From contig JAGWMX010000011.1 of assembly GCA_028871525.1 (NCBI GenBank), positions 1-45,103 on the forward strand: DNA of 45,103 nucleotides, written 5' to 3'. Shown piece after piece: positions 16,852 through 25,197 of this stretch. Below the pieces are notes generated by a model. It was not told the DNA's origin. It searched no databases and was given only the letters and a program-made list of their open reading frames with translations. How positions within the stretch are numbered: the first letter of the stretch is position 1; each line of letters opens with the position of its first letter. This DNA is from Gammaproteobacteria bacterium. Lineage in GTDB: Bacteria; Pseudomonadota; Gammaproteobacteria; Nevskiales; Nevskiaceae. The position numbers and the translations under genes were made by a program.

Positions 16852-17154
16852 TTAGGACTTGCACAGTTCACCGAACGCCGGAAAGCCGGTGAGGCAGCCC
16901 TTGTCATCGACCTCGAGCAACAGCGTCTGATTGCCTCCGTTGGACAAGGTGATCGTCGTGCCTTTGACCTTGTATTTGAAGATGCCTTGCGTCATGCCGA
17001 GTCTGCGGAACTCCACTTTGCCATCCTTGAACTGCAATTGAACTAGGCCGGTCTTGTCGCTGTAGGTGCCCGAAACATCGGCGCCGCCACAAGCGGCCAG
17101 CAGCGTGAGCGCAGCGAGCGCCGCGCAAGTTGTCGAAAAACGGGATTTCGTCAT
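16852..17154 (-). CDS. Small lipoprotein with beta-rich domain
   Basis: 100 residues with a lipoprotein signal (lipobox LLAAC, Cys at about residue 22). The mature part is strand-rich (GTYSDKTGLVQLQFKDGKVEFRR, IFKYKVKGTTITLSNGG) and ends with two Cys (GCLTG, ELCKS) that could form a disulfide. The family is not recognised. The ATG overlaps the stop of the upstream membrane-protein gene as ATGA, and there is no ribosome-binding site of its own, so translation is probably coupled. The protein is expected to be anchored to the inner or outer membrane. Confidence 0.75.
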   Translation of the reverse strand: MTKSRFSTTCAALAALTLLAACGGADVSGTYSDKTGLVQLQFKDGKVEFRRLGMTQGIFKYKVKGTTITLSNGGNQTLLLEVDDKGCLTGFPAFGELCKS

Positions 17155-17987
17155 GATGGGGTTGCCGTTGAAAGTCGAATGAATGGACCTCGCACGCACC
17201 GGAGTGCGTCACAGGCGTTGCAAAAAACGGCGGCGCCGCCGGCCGCGAGCACCAGCGCCGCACCCAGCGCCAGGTAAAATCCGAAACCGACGCCGAACAT
17301 CTGGGACAGGCCGCCGGCAGCGGCGAACTGCTTGGGCACGGAATCGACGACGTGTAGCACCGCCACCAGCGCCCAGAGCACCGCCAGCAGCGGCAGCGCC
17401 AGCGCCAGCCAAGCGAACCGACTGCGCCACAGCAGCGGCGAGAAAACGTCGATGTAGGACAGAATCAAAATGGTCTTGATCCAACCACCGCCGGCGTCGC
17501 CGCCGAACTGACCCATCTTGCTCAGGTAGTCGGAAAGGTCGAAAAACGACCAGGCCAGATGCTGCCCCAGCAGCGACATGGTGACCGCGTTGAAGGCCAG
17601 CGTCGCCAAAAGGAACAGCGCGTACGACGCCGGCATCAGCTTGCCGTAGCGCTCCACGACCGAGTCGGCCAGCTTCGATCCGCGCGCGCCCGCGCCGCCG
17701 GTCGCAGCGGCGGAGGACAGCGTGGAAGACAGTCTGGAGGACCACCGGCCCGCCAGGGAGCCGAGCTTGACCCCGAGTTCGGCGGCCTTTTCCTTGAGCA
17801 GCACGTCACCGGTGACCACCGTGACCGCCGATACGGCGCCGTGATCCACCGCGACGTCGATCATCTTGCCGGAGGTCGGCACGCTTTCGGATTTCCAGGC
17901 GTCGATCGTGAATCGGTGCTGCTGCCCGCCGGCCATGATCGTGCCGGTGCCGGTGCCGCCGTCGTATTGAATGATCCTGCCTCTCAT
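17151..17987 (-). CDS. Membrane protein with N-terminal cold-shock/OB-like domain
   Basis: 278 residues. Residues 1-60 (MRGRIIQYDGGTGTGTIMAGGQQHRFTID... VDVAVDHG-like) resemble the small OB-fold domain found at the start of several proteobacterial membrane proteins and related to cold-shock proteins. A Ser/Ala/Gly-rich linker follows (about 85-105). There are then about four hydrophobic segments: near ASYALFLLATLAFNAVTMSLL, IKTILILSYIDVFSPLLW, FAWLALALPLLAVLWALVAV, and YLALGAALVLAAGGAAVF. The function is unknown. It is coupled to the downstream lipoprotein by a four-base ATGA overlap. Confidence 0.75.
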   Translation of the reverse strand: MRGRIIQYDGGTGTGTIMAGGQQHRFTIDAWKSESVPTSGKMIDVAVDHGAVSAVTVVTGDVLLKEKAAELGVKLGSLAGRWSSRLSSTLSSAAATGGAGARGSKLADSVVERYGKLMPASYALFLLATLAFNAVTMSLLGQHLAWSFFDLSDYLSKMGQFGGDAGGGWIKTILILSYIDVFSPLLWRSRFAWLALALPLLAVLWALVAVLHVVDSVPKQFAAAGGLSQMFGVGFGFYLALGAALVLAAGGAAVFCNACDALRCVRGPFIRLSTATPS

Positions 17988-18041
17988 GGTTGCCCCTCTC
18001 CAGTTTGTGTCCGGGCCTGGGTACAGGTCCGGCGAAAACGA

Positions 18042-18272
18042 TCAGCCCGTGTTTTTAGCGTCCTTGAGGGCCTTGACCGAGCGCTGGATGTCCACCAGTA
18101 CCAGCAGCGCGCCGAAAATCACCACGCAGAAGATGAACGCCGCGATCAGTGCACCGATGCCGGCGAAGAAACCGTGTAGTTTCCAGCCGCCGATCAAACT
18201 CCCGATCAGGATCAACCAGATCGCGATCTCCAAAAACAGGCCGTACGACGAAACGATGATTCTGCTGAGCAT
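18042..18272 (-). CDS. Small two-helix membrane protein
   Basis: 76 residues, of which about 55 are hydrophobic in two stretches (LFLEIAIWLILIGSLIGGW and FFAGIGALIAAFIFCVVIFGALLVLV), then a short charged tail DIQRSVKALKDAKNTG. GGAGAA lies just upstream of ATG. No family recognised. It belongs to the minus-strand envelope cluster, 54 bp before the OB-fold membrane-protein gene. Confidence 0.7.
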   Translation of the reverse strand: MLSRIIVSSYGLFLEIAIWLILIGSLIGGWKLHGFFAGIGALIAAFIFCVVIFGALLVLVDIQRSVKALKDAKNTG

Positions 18273-18338
18273 GTTTACGTTCTCCTATCGGTGTGCGAAA
18301 TGGCTTGCCTGAGACGGTTGGAAGGACTGATTGACGAA

Positions 18339-18836
18339 TCAACGTCCGTGCCGCGGCGATACAAGCAGCGTGTTGGCCGGCGGGCGGGCGCGGTAGCGAA
18401 AGCCGGTTGCGGCGACCACCGCCCAGTCCCGCACCGCGATCGGCAGGTGGCTGTAGTCGGCGTCGGCGGCGTAGATGCGGATCCGGCGGCCGCTTTGGAT
18501 CCCGGCCGCGACGGCGCCGGAGTACAGGTTGATATCGACGATGGCGTCTTCCTCGCCGCCCTTCATCTGTGCGTTGCCGGCGACGACCAGGTTGCAGCCG
18601 ACCAGGTCGACCGGGCCGGCGACGTCGAGGGTTTTCTGCAGCTGCCTCAGTGCCGGGCCGAGCAGCTTTGTAAGCGGCACGGCGACGGCGGGCTCGGCCA
18701 GCAGCTTGCGTCCGTCGTAGCCACCGGCATACACCTGCAGGGAGGCGAGCTTGCCGTGGCAGGTCGGGGCGGCGGCGGCCGTCGCGGATACGGTCAGCAG
18801 CCCCGCTCCGAGCAACGCCGCGTGGATCGATTTCAT
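18339..18836 (-). CDS. Exported hypothetical protein
   Basis: 165 residues with a signal peptide (MKSIHAALLGAGLLTVSATAAAA, cleavage before PTCHG). The mature part contains two Cys (TCHGK and LVGCNLVVAG), possibly a disulfide, and alternating strands. No family recognised. ATG at 18836 has GGAGAGAAG upstream. The signal peptide closely resembles that of the next upstream gene (MKSIRATLLGAC), suggesting a local duplication of leader regions. Confidence 0.7.
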   Translation of the reverse strand: MKSIHAALLGAGLLTVSATAAAAPTCHGKLASLQVYAGGYDGRKLLAEPAVAVPLTKLLGPALRQLQKTLDVAGPVDLVGCNLVVAGNAQMKGGEEDAIVDINLYSGAVAAGIQSGRRIRIYAADADYSHLPIAVRDWAVVAATGFRYRARPPANTLLVSPRHGR

Positions 18837-18935
18837 CGCTTCTCTCCGGTTGGACGGCAACGGGCGGGCGGTCGGCTGAGGTGACGAGCTTTTGTGCTGG
18901 CACGGATACGACCGAGTTCGTGTACAGGCGGCCGC

Positions 18936-19577
18936 CTACGGCCGCTGCGGCTTGGGTTTGGCAAAGACGTTGAGCAGCGACTTGACCGCTTTGCCGACGT
19001 CGCTGGCCGTCGCCGCGCCGTTGCCGAGGGCATCGCCGCCGACCACGGCGCTGCTCAGGTCGGGGAAGTTCAGCGTGTACGTGGACCCGACTCGGACTTG
19101 ATTGTTGCCGGGAATCGGCTGCAGGGTGACCACCGAAAAATCGGCGGTATAGCGGTTGCCGACCGCGGTCTTACCCACCCAGCGGCTGAACACCAAAGTC
19201 GCGGTGCGGCTGGCGCCGGGCGCGATGACGAAGCGGGCATCGGCGCTGCCGTGTTTGACGATCCCCAGGCCGATGACGGTCGCGTAGCGCGTGTCCATTC
19301 CGTAGGAATTACCGTAGTTGTCGGTGAGCGTCGCTCCGGAGCGCCAGGGGAAACCCAAAATCAGTGGCTGCGAACCGGGGTTGCGGAAACGCAGGTTGAG
19401 CCGTACGAACCGTTGTTTGTGATAGCGCCCCCAAGCGGGGACCGCGCCGGTGACCTGGGCACTGAACGGCCCGGCGTCGTCGCAATGCGCCAGACCGGCG
19501 CAGGGGTCGGCCAAAACGGCCGCGACCGGGATCGTACACAGACAGGCGCCGAGCAGCGTCGCGCGGATCGATTTCAT
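18936..19577 (-). CDS. Exported hypothetical protein, beta-sandwich-like
   Basis: 213 residues with a signal peptide (MKSIRATLLGACLCTIPVAAVLA). The mature part has strand-forming segments typical of an immunoglobulin-like domain (RFVRLNLRFRNPGSQPLILGF, FVIAPGASRTATLVFSRW), then a Gly/Ala-rich region and a basic tail with KPKPQRP. GGAGAG precedes the ATG. No family recognised. It belongs to the minus-strand envelope cluster. Confidence 0.7.
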   Translation of the reverse strand: MKSIRATLLGACLCTIPVAAVLADPCAGLAHCDDAGPFSAQVTGAVPAWGRYHKQRFVRLNLRFRNPGSQPLILGFPWRSGATLTDNYGNSYGMDTRYATVIGLGIVKHGSADARFVIAPGASRTATLVFSRWVGKTAVGNRYTADFSVVTLQPIPGNNQVRVGSTYTLNFPDLSSAVVGGDALGNGAATASDVGKAVKSLLNVFAKPKPQRP

Positions 19578-19621
19578 CGAAACTCTCCGGTTGGGTGGGG
19601 TCTGGGTTGGGCGCGGCCGGC

Positions 19622-20371
19622 TCAGTGGACGAGCTTTCGCTCGAACAGCGGCTGGCGGCTGCCGGGATCGAGAAATTCCAGCTTGACGACCTGTGCGTGC
19701 ACGGTGCGCCCGCCAGCGTCGTCGGCGCTTTGCACGAAGGCGTAGATTTTCATCGGAATCCCGCGATGCACGCGGATCGACTCGATGCGCCGCGCGAGAT
19801 TCTGGTCGGCCATCGGAATGAAGCCGGCGGCGGACCCGTTGGTGAAGTTCAACCGAAAGCCGCCGAGGTCGTTCATGTAGCCGTAGCCGCCGTCGTGGAA
19901 CAGCGGGTTGTTCAGCGCAAAACCCTTGCGGTCGAAGTCATAGGCCTGCAGTCCGCTGTCGTTGTCTTCCCAGATCACGTAGGGATGCGCCTTGGCCTGA
20001 CCGATGGCGGCCGAGTAGCGGACCTTCAGTGCCTCGAGCAGATCGTGTTTGCGGAAGCTGTCCGAGGTGCCGCGGTACTCGCTGGACAGCTCGGTGGCCA
20101 TGCGCTCGTAGTCGGGCGGCAGACCTGAGAACGCCTCGTAGAGAAACATCAGTTGTGCGCCTCGCGTCAGCGTGACGTAGCTGCCCTCCGGGGTGTCGGG
20201 GTCGGCCGTGGGCAGATCCGGCGCCGCCGGCCGCGGCGTGGCGGCAACGTCCGAGGCCGGCGCGCGGCTGGCGGCTTTGTCGTGCTGTCCGCAGGCGCTC
20301 AGCGCCAGCAGCGCGGCGGCGGCCACAACCGCCGATAACGTCGATGTGAACTTGTATGTGAACTCGTACAT
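19622..20371 (-). CDS. Lipoprotein, unknown function
   Basis: 249 residues with a lipoprotein signal (lipobox LLALSAC followed by Gly). A low-complexity Ala/Pro/Asp linker (about 30-60) leads to a mixed domain with GLPPDYERMATELSSEYRGTSDSFRKHDLL, VIWEDNDSGLQAYDFDRKGF and a C-terminal strand VKLEFLDPGSRQPLFERK. The ATG at 20371 is chosen over one at 20386 because GAGG lies nine bases upstream. It is the first gene of the minus-strand envelope cluster and divergent from the kinase gene, so both could share the control region at 20501-20517. Confidence 0.72.
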   Translation of the reverse strand: MYEFTYKFTSTLSAVVAAAALLALSACGQHDKAASRAPASDVAATPRPAAPDLPTADPDTPEGSYVTLTRGAQLMFLYEAFSGLPPDYERMATELSSEYRGTSDSFRKHDLLEALKVRYSAAIGQAKAHPYVIWEDNDSGLQAYDFDRKGFALNNPLFHDGGYGYMNDLGGFRLNFTNGSAAGFIPMADQNLARRIESIRVHRGIPMKIYAFVQSADDAGGRTVHAQVVKLEFLDPGSRQPLFERKLVH

Positions 20372-20671
20372 GTTTGCTGGCCTCATCGTTCGGCGGCCCT
20401 CCGGCCGGTAATCTCGACGCAGTGCGGGGATCGCGTGTCAGGCGATCGCGTCCAGACCGGCAGTAGCGCACGCGCGGGTCGACGAAGTCATCACCGCCGG
20501 CTAACGCTTTTCTAACGTCGCCGCGCCCGTTTTTAAATCAAGCGATTAGCGGCGGCCGCACGGGCGACCTCGCCCGGCCATGGGTACCGATGACGACTGG
20601 CCACGGCGGCGGCGCTGCGGCATATTGACGGCCCAACAACGACCGGCGTACGCGTGCACCCCGGGGAGCGC
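20372..20671. promoter_or_regulatory. Divergent control region with CTAACG direct repeats
   Basis: The 300 bp between the lipoprotein gene and the kinase gene contain no gene. CTAACG occurs at 20501-20506 and 20512-20517, an 11 bp periodicity. This is the layout bound by dimers of OmpR/PhoB-type winged helices, which recognise direct repeats about one helical turn apart. An A/T-rich segment TTTTTAAATC (20529-20538) nearby could belong to a promoter. The neighbouring protein has exactly such a winged helix, so autoregulation is a reasonable inference. Confidence 0.45.
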
Positions 20672-23407
20672 ATGGATTCACGACCGCTCTACCATTACCG
20701 CTTCGGTAACGCCGAGTTCGACGAGGCGCGCTTTGAGCTGCGCGTCGCCGGTCTGCCCGTCGACCTGGAACAGCGGCCCCTGCAGGTGTTGACTGCGCTG
20801 CTGCGCCACCCCGACGAGGTCGTCACCCGCGAGGAGCTGTTCGAGACGGTGTGGGCCGGCCGGCCGACGGTGGACAACGTGCTGGCCAACGCGGTGGCCA
20901 AGCTGCGCAAGGCGCTCGGCCCCGAGGATGGGTCGCGCATCGTCACGCTGCCGCGCGTCGGCTACCGGCTGACCGGGCCGGTGGAGCGCGCCGCCGCCGG
21001 GCGCCGGCTGGTCAGCCGCATGGACCTGGCTGCCGGCCTGCCGGTGCCGGGATGCGAACACTTCCTTCTGGAAGCGCAGCTCGGCCCGTCGCACGGCAGC
21101 GAGGTCTGGCTGGCACGCCACGGCAAGACCGGCGAGGCCCGCGTCTACAAGTTCAGCGGCGATGGCGAGCGCCTGACCTCGCTCAAACGCGAGGCGACGA
21201 TTTATCGTCTGCTGCGCGAGACGCTGGGCGAACGCGATGACCTGGTGCGTGTCATCGACTGGAACTTCGAGACCGCGCCGTTCTACCTGGAATGCGAGTA
21301 CGGCGGCCACAACCTGGCCGACTGGGCGGCCGGCGACGGCGGCCTCGCGGAGCTGCCGCTGGAGCGCAGGCTGGCGCTGTTCCTGCAGATCGCCGACGCG
21401 GTGGCCGCGGCGCACGGCGTCGGCGTGCTGCACAAGGACTTGAAGCCAGCCAACCTGCTGATCACACCGCGCGGCGACGGCTGGCAGATCCGCATCGCCG
21501 ACTTCGGCAGCGGCCGCCTGCTGGAGCCTGGCCGGCTGGAAGAGCTGGGAATCACCGGCCTGGGCCTGACCGTGACCCAGGCGGTGTCCGCCGACACCAG
21601 CGGCACGCTGGCCTACCTGGCGCCGGAGCTGTTAGCCGGCCAGCCGCCGACGGTGAAAAGCGACCTCTACGCGCTCGGCCTGCTGCTGTATCAGCTCGTG
21701 GTCGGCGACCTGCGCCGGCCGCTGGCGCCGGGGTGGGAACAGGATCTGCCCGACGATCTGCTGTGCGAGGACATCGCCGCTGCCACCGACGGCACCCCGG
21801 AGCGCCGGCTGGCCAGCGTCGACGCGCTGGGCGAGCGTCTGCGGCGCCGCGCCGAGCGGCGCGCCGAGCGCGACCGACTGCATGAGGCCGAGATCACGCG
21901 CTTGACAGCGCAGCGACTGCTGGAGCGCAACCGTGCCCGCCGGCCGTGGATTGCCGCGGCCGGCCTGCTGCTGGTGGCCGGCCTCGGCACGACCCTGTGG
22001 CAGTTCCGGCAGGCCGAGCAGGCCCGCGACCGGGCACAGCGCGAAACCGACGTGGCGCAAGCGGTCAACCGTTTCATGACCGACGACCTGATCGGAGCCG
22101 CCAATCCGGCGGTGGCGGGCAATTCCGAGGTCACGATGAAGGCGGCGGCACGCGCCGCGATTCCGAAAATCGACGCCGAATTCACCGTCAGTGCGCCGAT
22201 GGTGCAGGCACAGCTGCATCACGCCATGCAGGAGTTGCTGTCGCGCTTGTCCGATCATCGCGGCGCGGCCGAAGAGGGCCGGCGGGCGATCGCCGCGTAC
22301 TCACGCCTGCGCGCACCGGATCCGCTGGCGCTGGCGGAAATCCGTATTCGCCTGGCTGCGGACCTTGCCGATTTATCCCGCCACGACGAAGCGGTCGCGG
22401 TTTTGGAACAGGTTCGTCCCACCCTGCCGCGGCTCGTCAAGCAGTACCCCAAAGTGCAGGTCGAGTACTGGTCGGCCTGGAGTGACGTGGAGGGCGATCG
22501 TCTGCGGCTCAACAAATCGCTGGCCTATGACCGCAAGGCCTGGGCGATGGTGCAGACGCTCCCGCAGGCGCCCGCGGACCTGCGCGACGGCATCGAGTTC
22601 AATCTCTCGGACACCCTGCGCATGCTGGGGCAGTATGCGCAAAGCGAAAGCCTGCTGCGCGATCTTCTGGCGCGCCGGACCCGGCGTCTCGGCGCGCAGC
22701 ACGCGCAGACGTATTACACGATGGCGGCGCTCGGCAACACGCTGGCTGCGGCCGGCAGTGTCGAATCGGCCATGCCCCTGCTCACCACCGCGATCGCCGG
22801 ACTGACCAAAACGCTGGGCGCGGAACACCGCCGGACGCTGCTGGCCAAGGGGGTGTTGGCAAACACCTATTTCCTGAGAGCGCGGTTCGACCGCGCGGCG
22901 GACCTTTACGGCCAGGTCGCAGACAGCCTGGTTCGGAAATACGGGGGCGGCAGCACCGCGGCGATCTCGCAGCGGCTCAACGCCGCGGTGTCGACCGAAT
23001 ATGCCGGAGACGCGCTGGCGGCCGAACCGATTTACCGGCGGGCGCTGGCCGCGACTCGCGGTATCCTGGACGAAAACGCGCCGTTGGTGCAATCGATTCG
23101 CTATCACATGGCGAGCTGCCTGCTGGATCTGAAACGGCCCGGCGAAGCGGCGCCGTTGTTGGCCGGTTTACAGGTCGGCCAACTCAATCTGTCCGAGCCG
23201 GAGCCTGACTGGAATGGGCGACTGGCGTTCCAGTCCGGACGCCTGGCGCTGCAGACCGGTCACCCGCGCAGGGCTGTGCAATTGCTCGAGACGGCGGAAA
23301 AGCTGATCGGCGCCAACGAGCCGGACGGCGGCGAAATATCACTGTCCTTGATCCGCGATCGGCTGCAGGCTGCCCGTATCGCGGTGGCCGGCCTGACCGG
23401 CCGCTAG
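20672..23407 (+). CDS. Winged-helix / Ser-Thr kinase / TM / TPR fusion protein
   Basis: 911 residues. Residues 7-102 form an OmpR/CadC-type winged helix (LRHPDEVVTREELFETVW; ending RVGYRL). Residues 130-395 form a protein kinase: the ATP-site Lys is K160 (ARVYKF), the catalytic Asp D256 (VLHKDLKPANLL) and the metal Asp D277 (IADFGSG), with YLAPEL as the APE motif. The glycine loop is degenerate (LGPSHGSEVWLA). A basic linker precedes one membrane helix at about 425-443. The remainder, expected outside the cytoplasm, is helical TPR-like repeats. The layout resembles CadC with a kinase inserted between DNA-binding domain and membrane. ATG 20672 has GGGGAG close by; GTG 20654 is an alternative. 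The substrate and the signal are unknown. Confidence 0.88.
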   Translation: MDSRPLYHYRFGNAEFDEARFELRVAGLPVDLEQRPLQVLTALLRHPDEVVTREELFETVWAGRPTVDNVLANAVAKLRKALGPEDGSRIVTLPRVGYRLTGPVERAAAGRRLVSRMDLAAGLPVPGCEHFLLEAQLGPSHGSEVWLARHGKTGEARVYKFSGDGERLTSLKREATIYRLLRETLGERDDLVRVIDWNFETAPFYLECEYGGHNLADWAAGDGGLAELPLERRLALFLQIADAVAAAHGVGVLHKDLKPANLLITPRGDGWQIRIADFGSGRLLEPGRLEELGITGLGLTVTQAVSADTSGTLAYLAPELLAGQPPTVKSDLYALGLLLYQLVVGDLRRPLAPGWEQDLPDDLLCEDIAAATDGTPERRLASVDALGERLRRRAERRAERDRLHEAEITRLTAQRLLERNRARRPWIAAAGLLLVAGLGTTLWQFRQAEQARDRAQRETDVAQAVNRFMTDDLIGAANPAVAGNSEVTMKAAARAAIPKIDAEFTVSAPMVQAQLHHAMQELLSRLSDHRGAAEEGRRAIAAYSRLRAPDPLALAEIRIRLAADLADLSRHDEAVAVLEQVRPTLPRLVKQYPKVQVEYWSAWSDVEGDRLRLNKSLAYDRKAWAMVQTLPQAPADLRDGIEFNLSDTLRMLGQYAQSESLLRDLLARRTRRLGAQHAQTYYTMAALGNTLAAAGSVESAMPLLTTAIAGLTKTLGAEHRRTLLAKGVLANTYFLRARFDRAADLYGQVADSLVRKYGGGSTAAISQRLNAAVSTEYAGDALAAEPIYRRALAATRGILDENAPLVQSIRYHMASCLLDLKRPGEAAPLLAGLQVGQLNLSEPEPDWNGRLAFQSGRLALQTGHPRRAVQLLETAEKLIGANEPDGGEISLSLIRDRLQAARIAVAGLTGR

Positions 23408-23564
23408 TGTCCTGAGTTAGAAGTTCCTTGATGAAATTGCCGAGGATTTTTCGGGGCTGGCAAGGCGTCCGACAAGGCATAGCCGGCACTATGGCGAGGA
23501 GGCGCAACGCCGCCAGGCGCGAAAAACACCGGCGAGTTCGCGTGCGAAATTCCAACTCAGGACC
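23408..23564. mobile_element. MITE-like element, 157 bp
   Basis: The ends are imperfect inverted repeats: TGTCCTGAGTTAGAAGTTC at the left and, read inward from the right, GGTCCTGAGTTGGAATTTC. The element is bounded on both sides by CTAG (23404-23407 and 23565-23568), which look like a 4 bp target duplication. It has no coding capacity. The left CTAG contains the stop codon TAG of the kinase gene, so the kinase reading frame is preserved. Confidence 0.65.
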
Positions 23565-23568
23565 CTAG

Positions 23569-25104
23569 CAGCCTGTCGGACTGAGGGTTGGATGGAAAAG
23601 GAAGGCATGAACGGGATTTTCCTGTTGATCGGGCCGATGAAACGGCGGTCGAGTGATCCTGCTGCCGGCTCAGGCAGGGAGCATCGCGAACGTTCGCCTC
23701 ACATTCCAGGCCAGCGTCACCAGATTCCACTCGCCTTTCACCTTTTTGAGCCCGCGCAGCGAGAATTGCCTGAATCCCATGACCGATTTGATGATGCCGA
23801 ATACCGGTTCCGGTATCTGCTTGCGCAGGGCATGCCATCGTTTGCCTTCTGGCGTCGCCAGTCGGTGCATCATGGCCTGCAGCGGCGTGGGATTCCCGCA
23901 CGCAGGCGGGGCATCCTTAAAGCGCGCCTTCCATCCCGGATGATGCTTCCCGCGCCCCAGGGAAATCAGCGGCACGATCCCGGCCGCTGCGCAACCATTC
24001 ACATTGGCCTCGGAGAAATAGCCGTTGTCGGCCAGCACGTGTTCCGCACGGCCCAGCGCTTCCGGCAACGCCGTCAAATGCTCGATCATCGGCATGATTT
24101 GCCGTTTGTCATTGGCTTCCTGTACCACGTCCTGCGCCACGACCAGCAGGCTGTCGGCCGCCACCACCGCCGGTGCGTTGTAGCATTGCTCGAAACCGCC
24201 GCCGGCGACCTTCATGATGCGCGATTCTTCGTCCGTCAGGTTCACTTGATCGCTCGGGCCGGAGGCGGCCGTGGGCGGCTCGGGCGGTTTGCCGGAAGGT
24301 TTTTTGCCGGTGATCTTCTCCCGCGCCTCGCGCGCGGCCAGCTTCGCGGCATGCTCGGCGTGCTCGCGCTCGTAACGCGCCTTGGCGTGCGCTTCGAGCT
24401 TGGCCTTGGCCGCGCCGATGCGCGCGAGCCGTTCCTGGCGGATCGCCAATTCTTCCGGGATCGACAGGCCATCGGGCACATCCGCGCGGTCTTCCGATTC
24501 GGCCAGGGCCAACAGTTCGGCCACTTCCTGCCGCAACTGCGCTTCGAGCTTGGCGGCGTGCTCATAAGAGAGCGCACTGTGGCGCGAGGCATGGGCGTGA
24601 ATCTTGGTGCCATCGAGCGCCACCGTGCCCAGCTTGAGCAGGCCCATCTCACGCGCCAGCATCAGCATTTCGACGAACAAGCCTTCGATCCGTTTGAGAA
24701 AGCGGCGCCGGAAAGTGGCAAGTGTGTCGTGGTCGGGGTGGCTGTTGGCGGCGATATAACGGAAAGCCACCGAGTCATAGGTGGCGCGTTCAATCTTGCG
24801 ACTGGAAAACACGCCGGTGGCGTACCCATACACGAGCAGGCCCAGCAGCAGCGCCGGATGGTACGACGCCGAGCCCGAGCCGCGGTAGGCGCGGGTCATG
24901 GAAGACAGGTCAAGCCGGTCGATCACTTCCACCACGAAGCGCGCCAGGTGGCGCTCCGGCAGCCATTCGTCCACCGAGGGCGGCAGCAAAAATCCCGTCG
25001 TGCGGTCTATCGGGCGGAAGTCGCTCATCGCAGGCTCGCTGACAACGGGAACGTGCCGTGATTATCGCATCTCAACATGGCAGACGGTTAAGTCCGACAG
25101 GCTG
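23569..25104 (-). mobile_element. IS1182-like insertion sequence
   Basis: 1536 bp with perfect 14 bp terminal inverted repeats, CAGCCTGTCGGACT at 23569-23582 and AGTCCGACAGGCTG at 25091-25104, flanked by CTAG at 23565-23568 and 25105-25108. It contains one intact transposase gene on the minus strand. Complete ends and flanking duplication suggest a fairly recent insertion. The left flanking CTAG is shared with the MITE-like element. Confidence 0.88.
23670..25028 (-). CDS. IS1182-family transposase
   Basis: 452 residues of a DDE-type transposase. The N-terminal DUF772-type region has FRPIDRTTGFLLPPSVDEWLPE and ALLLGLLVYGYATGVFSSRKIE. The first catalytic Asp is probably in LGTVALDGTKIHAHAS. 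A long charged coiled-coil insertion follows (about 160-245). The second Asp lies in HVLADNGYFSE and the Glu near the C-terminus in PVFGIIKSVMGFRQFSLRGL. The frame is intact, so it is likely active. The family is assigned from domain order and the C-terminal signature. Confidence 0.88.
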   Translation of the reverse strand: MSDFRPIDRTTGFLLPPSVDEWLPERHLARFVVEVIDRLDLSSMTRAYRGSGSASYHPALLLGLLVYGYATGVFSSRKIERATYDSVAFRYIAANSHPDHDTLATFRRRFLKRIEGLFVEMLMLAREMGLLKLGTVALDGTKIHAHASRHSALSYEHAAKLEAQLRQEVAELLALAESEDRADVPDGLSIPEELAIRQERLARIGAAKAKLEAHAKARYEREHAEHAAKLAAREAREKITGKKPSGKPPEPPTAASGPSDQVNLTDEESRIMKVAGGGFEQCYNAPAVVAADSLLVVAQDVVQEANDKRQIMPMIEHLTALPEALGRAEHVLADNGYFSEANVNGCAAAGIVPLISLGRGKHHPGWKARFKDAPPACGNPTPLQAMMHRLATPEGKRWHALRKQIPEPVFGIIKSVMGFRQFSLRGLKKVKGEWNLVTLAWNVRRTFAMLPA

Positions 25105-25197
25105 CTAGTGCCGTTTGTCGCCGTCTACCCACAGGCGAGGCCGGGCACGGCGACCCGCGGCGCATCAGTTCCGGTTGTCACGTAAACTTCATCGTCG

